The notes below the pieces were generated by a model. The model searched no databases, was not told where the DNA came from, and saw only the letters and a list, made by a program, of their open reading frames with translations. 64,000 nucleotides of DNA from Bradyrhizobium erythrophlei (GTDB lineage Bacteria; Pseudomonadota; Alphaproteobacteria; Rhizobiales; Xanthobacteraceae). The position numbers were made by a program, and so were the translations under genes. How positions within the stretch are numbered: position 1 is the first letter of the stretch; every line of letters begins with the position of its first letter. This document shows positions 19,560-26,190 of this stretch, in pieces. The stretch lies in contig NZ_LT670849.1 in assembly GCF_900142985.1 (NCBI RefSeq), forward strand, positions 3,658,001 to 3,722,000. The letters are read 5' to 3'.

Positions 19560-20519
19560 CTATGGCTCGAGGGAGGCGAGGTATGCCGCGATTGCCACCA
19601 TATCGTCGACGCTCAGTTTCTGTACGACGCCATGCATCAGCGCCGCCGACGGTCCCGAGCGGCTGCCGTCCTGGAAAAAGTAGAGTTGGCGAACGATGTA
19701 ATTTGCGTGGCGGCCCGCGATGGGGGGCGCAACGCCAAGACCCTTCAGTGTCTCACCGTGGCAGATTGCACATTTGGTTGTCTTGCCGTCACCAGTTGCG
19801 ACCAGCGCTTCTCCTCTGGCGACGCTCCCCATCGGTACGTAGGCGACGAATCCGGATTTCGGATCGCGATTGAGCGCGGCCTTTTCGTCCTCAGGCAATT
19901 CCACGATCCGGCTCCCAATGGGTTCCGCGCCCCCGTCAGGGAGATTTAGCCGAATGTTGCCAGGTGCAACGTAAGTCTTCGGAACCGTGTCGGTCTCGAC
20001 CACACGGAGCCAAGGCCGGGCCTGGAGCGAGGCAAAATATGCGGCAGCGGATTGAACCTCCTCATCGGAGAGGGCCTCGGCAATCGTCGGCATCACGCCG
20101 AACCCTTTCCTTGCGCCACTCTTGAAATCGACCATCTGCTGGACAAAGTAGGGCACAGGAAGCGCGGCGAGATATGCCGATTCATCGTGACCGGTCCCGG
20201 TAGGCAGATGGCAGGAGCCGCATGCAAAGGTTTTAGCGCCGTGGGCTACGACCGGTGGCATCGGCGGATGCATGTCGGGATACCAATCCGGCGGGTTGGA
20301 CAAATCGTCAATTTGTTTGCGTGTGTAAGACTTGGTGCTGCCGGGCGGAGGCTTCGGCTCGCTCTCGCTTGCCAGCGATGGCGGTTGGACCTTATCGGCC
20401 TCGGGGAACGCCCAATCGGGGCGCTCGGCCCCAAAAACTACGACGGGAATAAAGCCGAACAGCAATATCCAACAACCACGCCGTGCCCCGTTTCGTCTAG
20501 CCCACCTATTCCTAGTCAT
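19560..20519 (-). CDS. dihaem cytochrome c (c4-like), third gene of sulfite-dehydrogenase operon
   Basis: A 319-residue exported cytochrome. A basic start and hydrophobic stretch CWILLFGFIPVVVFGAE form a signal peptide. Two haem-binding CxxCH motifs are visible: FACGSCHLPTGTG (near residue 100) and KCAICHGETLKG (near residue 250). Each is followed by a distal Met candidate region (FGVMPTIAEALSDEEVQSAAAYFASL and SAALMHGVVQKLSVDDMVAIAAYLASL), the hallmark of two c4/class-I domains. It overlaps the preceding cytochrome gene by 8 bases, so translation is coupled. It probably carries electrons from the sulfite dehydrogenase to a terminal oxidase or a c-type pool. Confidence 0.88.
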   Translation of the reverse strand: MTRNRWARRNGARRGCWILLFGFIPVVVFGAERPDWAFPEADKVQPPSLASESEPKPPPGSTKSYTRKQIDDLSNPPDWYPDMHPPMPPVVAHGAKTFACGSCHLPTGTGHDESAYLAALPVPYFVQQMVDFKSGARKGFGVMPTIAEALSDEEVQSAAAYFASLQARPWLRVVETDTVPKTYVAPGNIRLNLPDGGAEPIGSRIVELPEDEKAALNRDPKSGFVAYVPMGSVARGEALVATGDGKTTKCAICHGETLKGLGVAPPIAGRHANYIVRQLYFFQDGSRSGPSAALMHGVVQKLSVDDMVAIAAYLASLEP

Positions 20520-21075
20520 GCGGGGTGCTTTCGGGGAAGCGAGGGATGAATCCGTTACGGTTAGGCATTTGCACCTTCGGGAGTGTCTGCGCGTTGATGA
20601 CCTGTTTTGCGTCGATCAGCTTGTTTTCTGCAAGGATGTACGCAGTGAGCGCGTAGACCTGATCGTCAGTAAGTGACCTCGGTGAGGTCCAAGGCATTGC
20701 GCGCCGGATATAGTCGAACAACGGGGGTGCGTAAGGCCAGAAATTGGCGATCGTCAGCGTCGTATCATCGATGCCGCTTCTCTTCATGTCGCTGACCACG
20801 GGCGGAGCGGCGGGAGCACCGCTCGTCGTCGTTGTCGCACCCTTTCCACCATCGCCGTGGCAGGCCGCGCAGTTATCCGCAAATATCAGGGCACCCTGAT
20901 CGGATGTTCCGCTGCCCGCGGGCAAGCCTGCCCCGCTGGGTTCAATATCAATATCCCACGGCGCAATATCTGCGGGAACGATCGGCCTGCCGAGATTTCG
21001 TCCCTCGCCGAACGCCAAGCCTATCCCGAGAGCGAGGGTGCAGAAGGTCGACAGGAGCATTTTATGCATACGCAT
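20512..21075 (-). CDS. monohaem cytochrome c, SoxD-like partner of sulfite dehydrogenase
   Basis: A 187-residue periplasmic cytochrome c. The signal peptide is MRMHKMLLSTFCTLALGIGLAFGEG. One haem motif CAACHGDGGKG lies near residue 70, with a possible axial Met in RRAMPWTSPRSLTDDQVYALTAYILAENK, the end pattern of SoxD-type and SorB-type cytochromes. It overlaps the SoxC-like gene by 14 bases. In known systems the haem protein takes electrons one at a time from the molybdenum subunit. At 187 residues it is much shorter than dihaem SoxD (about 380) and closer to a single-domain SorB/SoxD-C-terminal type. Confidence 0.85.
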   Translation of the reverse strand: MRMHKMLLSTFCTLALGIGLAFGEGRNLGRPIVPADIAPWDIDIEPSGAGLPAGSGTSDQGALIFADNCAACHGDGGKGATTTTSGAPAAPPVVSDMKRSGIDDTTLTIANFWPYAPPLFDYIRRAMPWTSPRSLTDDQVYALTAYILAENKLIDAKQVINAQTLPKVQMPNRNGFIPRFPESTPHD

Positions 21076-22390
21076 GCGTTACTGCTCCCCTGTTGTCGAT
21101 TGCCCAGCTTACAACGGCATTGAAATGATGATTTTTGAATGCCAGTAGCGGCGGTACTGAAGATAATTCGCCACGCTGCGCGACAAACTGCGCGCGCGTC
21201 GGCTGCACGTTTCCGGCCTCGTCCAAGGCGCGGCTTTGCAAGATGGCCGGGCCACCATTCCAGCGCCATGGCATTCGAAAGCGCGTGAACGCCTTGCTCA
21301 GCACCGGCTCCTGCAGTGCTGCGTCTGCCCAGCTACCACCACCATCGGCAGAGACTTGTACCTTGGAAATCTTGCCTGTCCCGGAATAAGCGATGCCTGA
21401 GATCTCGTAGACTCCAGGCTGCTGCAAAGGACGCCCCGGGGAAGGTTGTGTGATGAATGATTTTACCTCGTTCACAAAGTAGAACTGATAGGCTTTGCCG
21501 CTCGGTAATGGCTCCGTGTAAACTTGCGATTCCCAATAACTCATGGCGGGCTCCGCCAGGAGCTTGATCCGCCGTACATACTTGATGTTCATGTTGCCTT
21601 CGTAACCCGGCAAGAACAGCCTCATCGGATAGCCATTGCCCGGCATCAGCGGCTCGCCATTCTGGTAGAGCGCGATCATCGCGTCGTCCATTGCTTTGGT
21701 GAGGGGGACGCTCCGCATCACGTGCGCCGCGTCGGCACCTTCGGCAATGAACCACTTTGCTTTTGGGTCAACGCCAGTCTCTTCGAGCAGCGTCGAGAGT
21801 TTGACGCCCGTCCACTCGGCGCAGGAAACGAGCCCGTGCAGTGCCTGGACGTCCGCCTGGAGTGGTTTTGGAGAAAATAGTGCCGCGCTATTGCCGCCAC
21901 ATTCAAGAAACGCAACGCGCGACGTCATGGGAAAACGCAGCAACGTTTCAAACGAGAAGAGCAGCGGCTGCTTGACCAGACCGTGGATCAGGAGTTGGTG
22001 CACGGCCGGATCGATTTCCGGAACGCCGTCATGAACGATGGTAAAAAACACGCCGTTCGGCGTGATTGTCCCGTCCAGCAGGTGGTGGGGAGTGCGTGAC
22101 TGTGAGGTGCGCGGCTCGAAATCCGGATTGGAGAGCGTGCGCACCACGCTTTTCGCAAATTTCGACGGTAGCTGATAGGCGGGAACGGGATCGCCTGGTG
22201 CGAGACTCCAAGGTGCTTCGACGAGAGGCTCGGCAGCAGCGCCAGTTGCCCTTAGTCCGACGACCGTACCCAAAGCGCCAGCGAATGCGACGCCATTTCT
22301 GAGCAACGCGCGCCTGTCGAGTAGGCCATTGCCTGCAACTGTCTCGATACGGTTGGCCTTCAGGTCGATATATCTTTTGGATTGCGTCAT
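21062..22390 (-). CDS. soxC: SoxC-type sulfite dehydrogenase, molybdopterin subunit
   Basis: A 442-residue sulfite oxidase-fold molybdoenzyme. The N-terminus has a twin-arginine type signal (DRRALLRNGVAFAGALG), fitting Tat export of a folded Mo protein. The molybdopterin domain contains VAFLECGGNSAALFSP, whose Cys is the Mo ligand, and GLVSCAEWTGVKLSTLL, then LFLPGYEGNMNIKYVRRIKL. The C-terminal dimerisation domain holds the ISGIAYSGTGKISKVQVSADGGGSW and RFRMPWRWNGGPA patterns of SoxC. Expected reaction: sulfite + H2O to sulfate + 2 electrons in the periplasm. ATG 22390 has GGGAG upstream; the frame extends further to 22480. No soxAXYZB genes are nearby, so it is a stand-alone sulfite-detoxifying module rather than a thiosulfate system. 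Confidence 0.9.
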   Translation of the reverse strand: MTQSKRYIDLKANRIETVAGNGLLDRRALLRNGVAFAGALGTVVGLRATGAAAEPLVEAPWSLAPGDPVPAYQLPSKFAKSVVRTLSNPDFEPRTSQSRTPHHLLDGTITPNGVFFTIVHDGVPEIDPAVHQLLIHGLVKQPLLFSFETLLRFPMTSRVAFLECGGNSAALFSPKPLQADVQALHGLVSCAEWTGVKLSTLLEETGVDPKAKWFIAEGADAAHVMRSVPLTKAMDDAMIALYQNGEPLMPGNGYPMRLFLPGYEGNMNIKYVRRIKLLAEPAMSYWESQVYTEPLPSGKAYQFYFVNEVKSFITQPSPGRPLQQPGVYEISGIAYSGTGKISKVQVSADGGGSWADAALQEPVLSKAFTRFRMPWRWNGGPAILQSRALDEAGNVQPTRAQFVAQRGELSSVPPLLAFKNHHFNAVVSWAIDNRGAVTHAYA

Positions 22391-22848
22391 CGCGCCACTC
22401 CCAGGCTTGAGAAGTTCCAGTTCATCGGTTTTGGGTAAGTTGAGCGGGTATCTCGCGGCGCTGCGACCGAAGCTAGACAATCCAAATGCACGGTGCGTTT
22501 TGAATCAGTGATGTCTTGCGATGCGCCCCAACGATCCAAGCCCTGCGTCACCTTTTGTCTTCTCCTCCTAGTGACCGCAGATGTGTCCTACCGTTGCATG
22601 TGCGATTTTTTGCGGCTTGGACGATAGCTAGTTGATTTGAACATTTTGATTTATCGGCGCGGCCCTAACCGATCGATTATCAAAGTGTGCCGCGCAGTAG
22701 CGAGCCGCTGCAAAATTGTTCGAAGACGTTCTGCATTTTAAAATTTACAATTTTTTTCGGCCTTTTACTCGCCAATCCCTCTTATTAGGCACAACTTGAT
22801 GCCTGCCCGCGCGACTTCGGGGCGCCCGGACGGTGAGGGAGGTATCCA
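22391..22848. promoter_or_regulatory. divergent promoter region between sulfite dehydrogenase and AraC gene
   Basis: This 458-base non-coding stretch separates two divergent transcripts. It has an AT-rich patch (22735-22758) with TTTTAAAA and the 15-base motif AATTTACAATTTTTT at 22742-22756 also present at 11690-11704. No convincing -35/-10 pair was found. A GAGGGAGG ribosome-binding site precedes the AraC start at 22849. Confidence 0.4.
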
Positions 22849-23481
22849 ATGCAATTCTCCTCAATACCCGGCAAGACTTCTGCCCCCCCGGCGACACCGA
22901 GCGCTTCGGATGAATTTTCTGCAGCGCTGACTAATTGGCTGGCTGAGGCGCGATCGGCTATCAGCCACGATCCGCGCACAGCGGATCGGTATTGGGACCG
23001 GTTCGAGGAGTTGCTGCTGCGGAACGGTGCCTTAGAGCGCCGTTACGACGAAATTGAGCTTCCCTCATGCGGCTTGGCGCCTTGGCAGCGCGCACGCATA
23101 ACCAGTTACGTCGACGCCAATCTGGCCAAACGGCTTTCGACAGCGGAGCTCGCTGCGCTGGTGCGGCTAAGCACGAGCCATTTACGCCGCGCATTCAAGG
23201 CCAGTATGGGATGCTCGCCGCATGAGTACGTTATCCAGTGTCGAATAGAGCGCGCAAAGACGCTTATGATCGAGACGGGGATTTCGCTTGCGCAGATCGC
23301 CTTTGAGTGCGGGTTAGCTGACCAGGCTCACCTCTGCCGGCTCTTTCGTCGCCAAGTCGGAATAAGTCCGTCCGCTTGGCGTCGAGCGCGGCAGTTGCGT
23401 CGAGTGGAGGCGCCTGAAGATGCTGCAACTGTCAAAAAGCACAATGAGGCGGGGTGGCTATGTCTGTCACCAGCAAATTAA
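22849..23481 (+). CDS. short AraC-family regulator
   Basis: A 210-residue AraC protein. The HTH domain occupies about residues 80-180: ITSYVDANLAKRLSTAELAALVRLSTSHLRRAFKASMGCSPHEYVIQCRIERAKTLM, then ISLAQIAFECGLADQAHLCRLFRRQVGISPSAWRR. The N-terminal ~75 residues are too short for a normal cupin-type sensor, so the effector site is absent or unusual. GAGGGAGG before the ATG supports the start. It is divergent from the sulfite-dehydrogenase genes and co-directional with the crotonase gene 100 bases downstream, whose upstream palindrome may be its target or that of another regulator. Confidence 0.9.
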   Translation: MQFSSIPGKTSAPPATPSASDEFSAALTNWLAEARSAISHDPRTADRYWDRFEELLLRNGALERRYDEIELPSCGLAPWQRARITSYVDANLAKRLSTAELAALVRLSTSHLRRAFKASMGCSPHEYVIQCRIERAKTLMIETGISLAQIAFECGLADQAHLCRLFRRQVGISPSAWRRARQLRRVEAPEDAATVKKHNEAGWLCLSPAN

Positions 23482-23535
23482 GCGTATGTGGCGGTGTTGA
23501 GAACATAAATGCGAACACCGATCTGGTCGAAACTC

Positions 23536-23551
23536 CGTTTCAGTTGAAACG
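23536..23551. promoter_or_regulatory. perfect 16-base palindrome CGTTTCA-GT-TGAAACG
   Basis: An uninterrupted two-fold symmetric site (7-base arms, 2-base centre) that ends 32 bases before the crotonase start codon at 23584. That position suits an operator or a transcript leader hairpin. The symmetry is the type bound by dimeric TetR, LysR or GntR proteins rather than AraC proteins, none of which is adjacent. Confidence 0.45.
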
Positions 23552-23583
23552 TCAAAACGAGCAAAGCAATGAAGGAGGGTGCC

Positions 23584-24366
23584 ATGCAAACCCGTCAAGC
23601 TGAGTACTTCGGTGCCTATCGCACCATAAGGATGACGCGAGATGCTAAGGGCGTTCTGGTTGTTGAATTCCATAGCGATGGCGGACCGTGCACCTTCTCG
23701 GCACAACACCATACGGAGGTCGTAGATGCCTTCCACCGGATTGCACAAGATCGAGCAAACAAGATCGTCATACTGACGGGAGCAGATGGCGACTTCATTA
23801 TTGGGGTCGATTGGAACTCTTTCGGCGATGTTTCCGATCCCGGCGTTTGGAGCCAGATTCACGACGAAGGCAGTCAAGTGTTGGAAAACATAGCCAACAT
23901 ACGTGTGCCTGTGATCGCGGCGATCGAAGGACGTGCGTATATCCATTCAGACTATGCGCTGCTTGCGAACGTGATTGTGGCGGCCGAGGGTTCTACCTTC
24001 CAGGATGTCGGACATTTCGCCGTAGGTGTGACGCCAGGCGACGGAATCTTTACGACGTGGAGTTATCGCGCTGGAGCAGGACGAGCGGAGGCGTTCCTGC
24101 TCAACCCGCGGCCGCTGCCAGCTGCTACCGCATATGAATGGGGAGTCGTGGCAGAAGTCGTGCCAAACGGCCAGGCGCTCACTCGGGCGCGGGAACTGGC
24201 CGCGCTGTACTTGAAGGCTCCGGAAGTGACGCGCCGCGACACTCGCATCCACTTCATTCAACCATTGAAGGAGCGGATTGTGCGAGAAGTTGGATATGGG
24301 CTGTCGCTCGAAGGGGCGTCGTCAGCCGCCCTATTGAGATCAAAGGCCAAGAATGAAGCTGCGTGA
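23584..24366 (+). CDS. crotonase-fold hydrolase resembling 6-oxocamphor hydrolase
   Basis: A 260-residue crotonase-superfamily protein. Its spacing and motifs match Rhodococcus 6-oxocamphor hydrolase, which cleaves a C-C bond in a cyclic beta-diketone, rather than enoyl-CoA hydratase. The shared landmarks are AFHRIAQDRANKIVILTG, VPVIAAIEG, and FQDVGHFAVGVTPGDG, where the His and Asp align with the catalytic pair (His145/Asp154) of that enzyme. The usual oxyanion-hole Gly-Gly pair of CoA-dependent crotonases is altered (DWNSFGDV). ATG 23584 was chosen for the AAGGAGGG site just before it. It heads a long co-directional run of genes. The exact diketone is unknown; a CoA thioester substrate remains possible. 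Confidence 0.75.
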   Translation: MQTRQAEYFGAYRTIRMTRDAKGVLVVEFHSDGGPCTFSAQHHTEVVDAFHRIAQDRANKIVILTGADGDFIIGVDWNSFGDVSDPGVWSQIHDEGSQVLENIANIRVPVIAAIEGRAYIHSDYALLANVIVAAEGSTFQDVGHFAVGVTPGDGIFTTWSYRAGAGRAEAFLLNPRPLPAATAYEWGVVAEVVPNGQALTRARELAALYLKAPEVTRRDTRIHFIQPLKERIVREVGYGLSLEGASSAALLRSKAKNEAA

Positions 24367-24488
24367 CCGTCCGGCCTTGGCTGCATAGCCGCGGATTCAT
24401 ACCGCGGGCAACGGCAACCAGTCGACAGATTTACTGACTGTTTCATACGCAGAGTCTTCATCCGCCTTGCGAACCACGGAGATAAAGA

Positions 24489-25129
24489 ATGGAAATTCTT
24501 GATCCCGCCCGAACGGCCCTTTTAGTAGTGCATATGGCCAAGGGAGTGGCCGGCCAGGTCGACACACCCTTCAACCGGCTTTTCCGGCAGCGGGCCGAGG
24601 AGACAGGCGTAATCGGGGTCCAGGCACGGCTGCTGGACGGGTTCCGCAAGGCCAAGGCGAAGGTGGTCTACACCCTTGTCACGTATCAGCCGGGCCTGCC
24701 CGGCGTCAGGCCAAACTCCCCAATGTTTCGAACGCTCGTCGGAAGCCCTACTCTTCTGCAGGGTACTCCCGCGGTTGAGGTCATCGACGACATCGCCCCC
24801 CGGCCGGACGAGCCGGTCGTCAGGGGGCAGGCGGCAAACGGGTTCGACGGCACCACGCTCGACACCATTCTCCGCGTGGCAGGCATCGATACTCTCGTGC
24901 TCGTCGGTATCGCGACCGACGTCGGGGTTGAATCCACTGCGCGCGCGCTGCATGCGACCGGCAATACCGGACGATCGTCGTCTCCGACGCCTGCCAGGCC
25001 GACAGCGACGAGGCCCACGCCCGCGCGCTCGACGTCCTGCAAAAGTGGTTCAGCGAGACCCCTACCACAAACGAGGTCCTCAGCGCTCTGAGGATAGCTA
25101 CTGTCGATCCAGCTCACAGAGCCGCGTGA
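24489..25129 (+). pseudogene. isochorismatase-like protein, frameshifted and lacking catalytic residues
   Basis: The family fold is clear through GVRPNSPMFRTLVGSPTLLQG and ANGFDGTTLDTILRVAGIDTLVLVGIATD. Near 24961-24966 the frame breaks: after HATGN the present frame runs into low-complexity sequence and stops at 25091. Adding one base (AAT ACC to AAN TAC) restores YRTIVVSDACQADSDEAH and continues to a stop at 25129, giving about 213 residues. Two of the three catalytic residues also deviate. The first-strand Asp (normally DMQ) is VHMAKG, and the Cys position in TDV-C-V is TDVGVES. So even the repaired protein may be non-catalytic. A GGAG site precedes the start. A sequencing error at the break cannot be excluded. 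Confidence 0.75.
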
Positions 25130-25201
25130 GCTTGAGCTGCCCCAGCAATGCACGTTCGGGCAAAATGGCAACAAAGCGGCGTCCAATACGGAGAACGAAC
25201 A

Positions 25202-25855
25202 ATGGCAAAACTCGAGATGCTCACCCCACAAAACAGCGCGATTGCCCTGATCGATTATCAACCCGCTATGTATCAGGGCGTGCAATCCCATGACCGACTG
25301 GTGGTCTTCAACAACATACAGATCCTCGCCAAGGCCGCGAAGCTCTTCAAGATGCCCACCATAATTTCGACCATCGCGAAGGACTCCTTCTCGGGTCCTT
25401 TCATGCCGGAAGTGACCCAACTGTTTCCGACGCATGAAGTGATTGACCGAACCGCCATGAACGGGTGGCTGGACCCGAACTTCCGCAAGGCTGTTGCGAC
25501 GACCGGCCGCAAGAAGATCGTCATCGCTGGTCTCTGGACCGAGGCCTGCGTGATGTTTCCGACCCTCGATATGCTGAAGGACGGCTACGAAATTTATATT
25601 CCCGCGGACGCATGTGGCGACGTTTCGCCGGAGGCACATAACCGCGCAATGGATCGCGCGGTCCAGGCCGGCGCGATCCCGATCACGTCGCTTCAGTATG
25701 TGTTCGAGCTCCAGCAGGACTGGGCCCGCTCGGAGACCTACGAAGGCGTGATGACTATCATGCGAGAGCACACGCCCTACGGCATCCAGGTGCGATTCTC
25801 CAAATGGGCGCTCGGTGAACATGCCTCCGAGGGCGGGCTGAAGGCAGCCGAATAA
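25202..25855 (+). CDS. isochorismatase-like cysteine hydrolase (YcaC type)
   Basis: A 217-residue hydrolase of the YcaC group. The catalytic triad is complete: Asp in ALIDYQPAMYQG, Lys in TTGRKKIVIAG, and Cys in GLWTEACVMFPTLDML, followed by a typical ACGDVSPEAHNRAMDRA region. These enzymes cleave amide, ester or imide bonds with a Cys nucleophile; YcaC proteins are small octameric hydrolases of unknown physiological substrate. It follows the damaged isochorismatase-like gene and precedes XapX and the amidohydrolase, so the four genes probably form one transcript. ATG 25202 lies after GGAGAACGAACA. Confidence 0.88.
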   Translation: MAKLEMLTPQNSAIALIDYQPAMYQGVQSHDRLVVFNNIQILAKAAKLFKMPTIISTIAKDSFSGPFMPEVTQLFPTHEVIDRTAMNGWLDPNFRKAVATTGRKKIVIAGLWTEACVMFPTLDMLKDGYEIYIPADACGDVSPEAHNRAMDRAVQAGAIPITSLQYVFELQQDWARSETYEGVMTIMREHTPYGIQVRFSKWALGEHASEGGLKAAE

Positions 25856-25893
25856 CGCGCGCTTTGCGTTCGCTACTCCAACGGGGGCCGACG

Positions 25894-26190
25894 ATGAGGA
25901 TGTATCTGCTTTCGCTCGCAACCGGTGTTCTGGTCGGCGTGATTTACAGCCTTCTCAATGTCCGGTCTCCCGCGCCTCCCCTCGTGGCGTTGGTCGGTCT
26001 ACTCGGAATTCTTATTGGTGAGCAGGTCATCCCGATCGGGAGGCAAGTGGTTGCCGGAACTTCGCTGGCGAGTGCCTGGCACCAAGCGAAATGCGCCTCT
26101 CACCTGTTTGGCATGCTGCCTGGCCGCCACGCCGGCGCAGCAGCCACAACGACCGCGACGACAAAGATTTCTACGGAGAATCAATCATGA
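25894..26190 (+). CDS. XapX-domain small membrane protein
   Basis: A 98-residue protein. The first ~55 residues are the XapX domain: MYLLSLATGVLVGVIYSLLNVRSPAPP (membrane helix and conserved R-S-P-A-P-P), followed by a second helix LVALVGLLGILIGEQ. The C-terminal ~40 residues are hydrophilic and Ala/Thr-rich. The domain is named from xanthosine permease regions, but these short proteins have no proven function and are usually found beside isochorismatase-like hydrolases and amidohydrolases, as here. Its stop codon overlaps the ATG of the amidohydrolase (ATGA), so the two are translationally coupled. Confidence 0.85.
   Translation: MRMYLLSLATGVLVGVIYSLLNVRSPAPPLVALVGLLGILIGEQVIPIGRQVVAGTSLASAWHQAKCASHLFGMLPGRHAGAAATTTATTKISTENQS

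Noticed and set aside
24389..24407. CCGCGG-ATTCATA-CCGCGG hairpin as terminator of the crotonase gene
   Set aside because: Stem is short and no T-run follows; downstream genes continue in the same direction.
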